Assembly: GCA_016712635.1 (NCBI GenBank)
Contig: JADJQS010000009.1
Span: 1 to 25,505, forward strand
Length of the DNA: 25,505 nucleotides
Direction: 5' to 3'
DNA from: Gammaproteobacteria bacterium
GTDB taxonomy: Bacteria > Pseudomonadota > Gammaproteobacteria > SZUA-140
Shown here: piece after piece, positions 24,931 through 25,505 of the stretch
Numbering within the stretch: position 1 is the first letter of the stretch
Layout: each line of letters begins with the position of its first letter
Program-made: the position numbers and the translations under genes
The notes under the pieces: model-generated
Database searches by the model: none
What the model saw: the letters and a program-made list of their open reading frames with translations, nothing else
What the model was told of the DNA's origin: nothing

Positions 24931-25505
24931 CGCGCGTGTGTCAGCGCGGCTTCAGCCTGGTCGAACTGATGGTGGCGATCACCCTCGGACTGTTCGTCCT
25001 CGCCGGCGTCTCCTATCTCCACGCCGAGGTGGTCAGGGCCAACGCCGCCGTGCTCAAGACCGCCCACCTCCAGCAGACGCTGTGGTCGCTGATGGCCCTG
25101 ATCGCGGACGACGTGCGGCGCGCCGGCTACTGGAGCCGCGCCGAGCTCACCCTCGACGGCACCGCCGCGAACGGCTACGCCCCCATCCGCCTCGTCGACG
25201 GCGACTGCTTCCTGTACAGCTACGACGAGGACAAGGACGACGCGGACGGCGCGCCGGACCCCAGGGGACCAGCACGGCTTCCGCCTTTGTCAGGCGCGGA
25301 AGTCCAGCTCAAGACCAGCGACGACGCCTGCGGCGGGAAACCACCTGCGCGGACTGCGGCAGCGGCACCTGGTGGCTGATGAACGACCCGGACGGCGTCC
25401 GCGTCACCCGCCCTGTCGCTCTCCCTCGCCGAGCGCGCCGGAGCCCTTCGATGGCACCGGACGCGAGATCGTGGCGCGCGAGATCGGCATACGCCTGGAG
25501 GGCGA
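24924..25505 (+). CDS. pilW: Minor pilin PilW, 3' end outside window (frameshifted)
   Basis: Begins MLTRVCQRG followed by FSLVELMVAITLGLFVLAG, a type III prepilin signal and helix. Then VLKTAHLQQTLWSLMALIADDVRRAGYW gives the PilW signature. After about 25265 several one-base shifts scatter the frame; it can be followed as TWWLMNDPDGVRVT and, at the very end, DGTGREIVAREIGIRLEG, which again fits PilW. The gene is cut by the window end. It starts within the fimT stop, and no pilV lies between fimT and pilW. Function: minor pilin of the priming complex for type IV pilus assembly. Confidence 0.85.

Noticed and set aside
1..25505. CRISPR array, integrase or transposase gene, toxin-antitoxin or defence system
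   Set aside because: No regularly spaced direct repeats and no recognisable protein of these classes; YgfX is the only protein with a reported toxin-like role, and it is explained by the sdhE context.

Overview
The window is a GC-rich gammaproteobacterial chromosome segment. The best fit is a free-living lineage of the Chromatiales/Ectothiorhodospiraceae/Xanthomonadales type. Two classical gene blocks support this: nadB | rpoE-rseA-rseC-degP-lepA-lepB, and lysS-prfB-recJ-rpfE followed by minor pilin genes. This placement is inferred from gene content and order; no 16S rRNA gene is present.

Layout. (1) 57-6255, minus strand: the envelope-stress block rpoE, rseA, rseC and a DegP/MucD-type protease, followed by the lepA-lepB pair. 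No rseB is visible. A sigma-E-like promoter (GAACTA-N16-TCAAT) lies upstream of rpoE. (2) 6466-8092, plus strand: nadB, divergent from rpoE. (3) 8080-11972, minus strand: a tightly overlapping sdhC-sdhD-sdhA-sdhB-sdhE-ygfX operon for succinate dehydrogenase and its flavinylation factor. (4) 12071-14066, plus strand: ygfZ and an HDOD-domain protein. (5) 14176-17741, minus strand: a 2-oxoglutarate/Fe(II) dioxygenase, a YciI-like protein, an RsgA-type GTPase, and an AT-rich gene for an unknown multi-pass membrane protein. (6) 17864-23799, minus strand: a guaA tail remnant, lysS, prfB (with its programmed frameshift site), recJ and an rpfE-like gene. (7) 23818-25505: a PilE-type pilin gene on the minus strand, divergent from fimT and pilW; pilW runs off the window.

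Read quality matters here. From 1 to about 7,900 almost every gene is split by several one-base shifts, yet conserved motifs continue in another frame and total lengths match the families. Many of these genes are normally essential or highly conserved (lepA, lepB, rpoE). The simplest reading is an error-rich stretch of assembly, not pseudogenes. Single shifts also occur later, in sdhA, the membrane protein, prfB, recJ, rpfE, fimT and pilW. Coordinates of broken genes span the whole reconstructed gene.

The intergenic spaces carry several palindromic repeats. The richest is a nested array between prfB and lysS in which two copies differ by changes that keep their hairpins paired. I see no tRNA, rRNA, CRISPR array, transposase or clearly new multi-gene system. 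The most interesting points are the missing rseB, the apparent SdhC-SdhD fusion, the guaA tail, the palindrome families and the AT-rich membrane-protein island.
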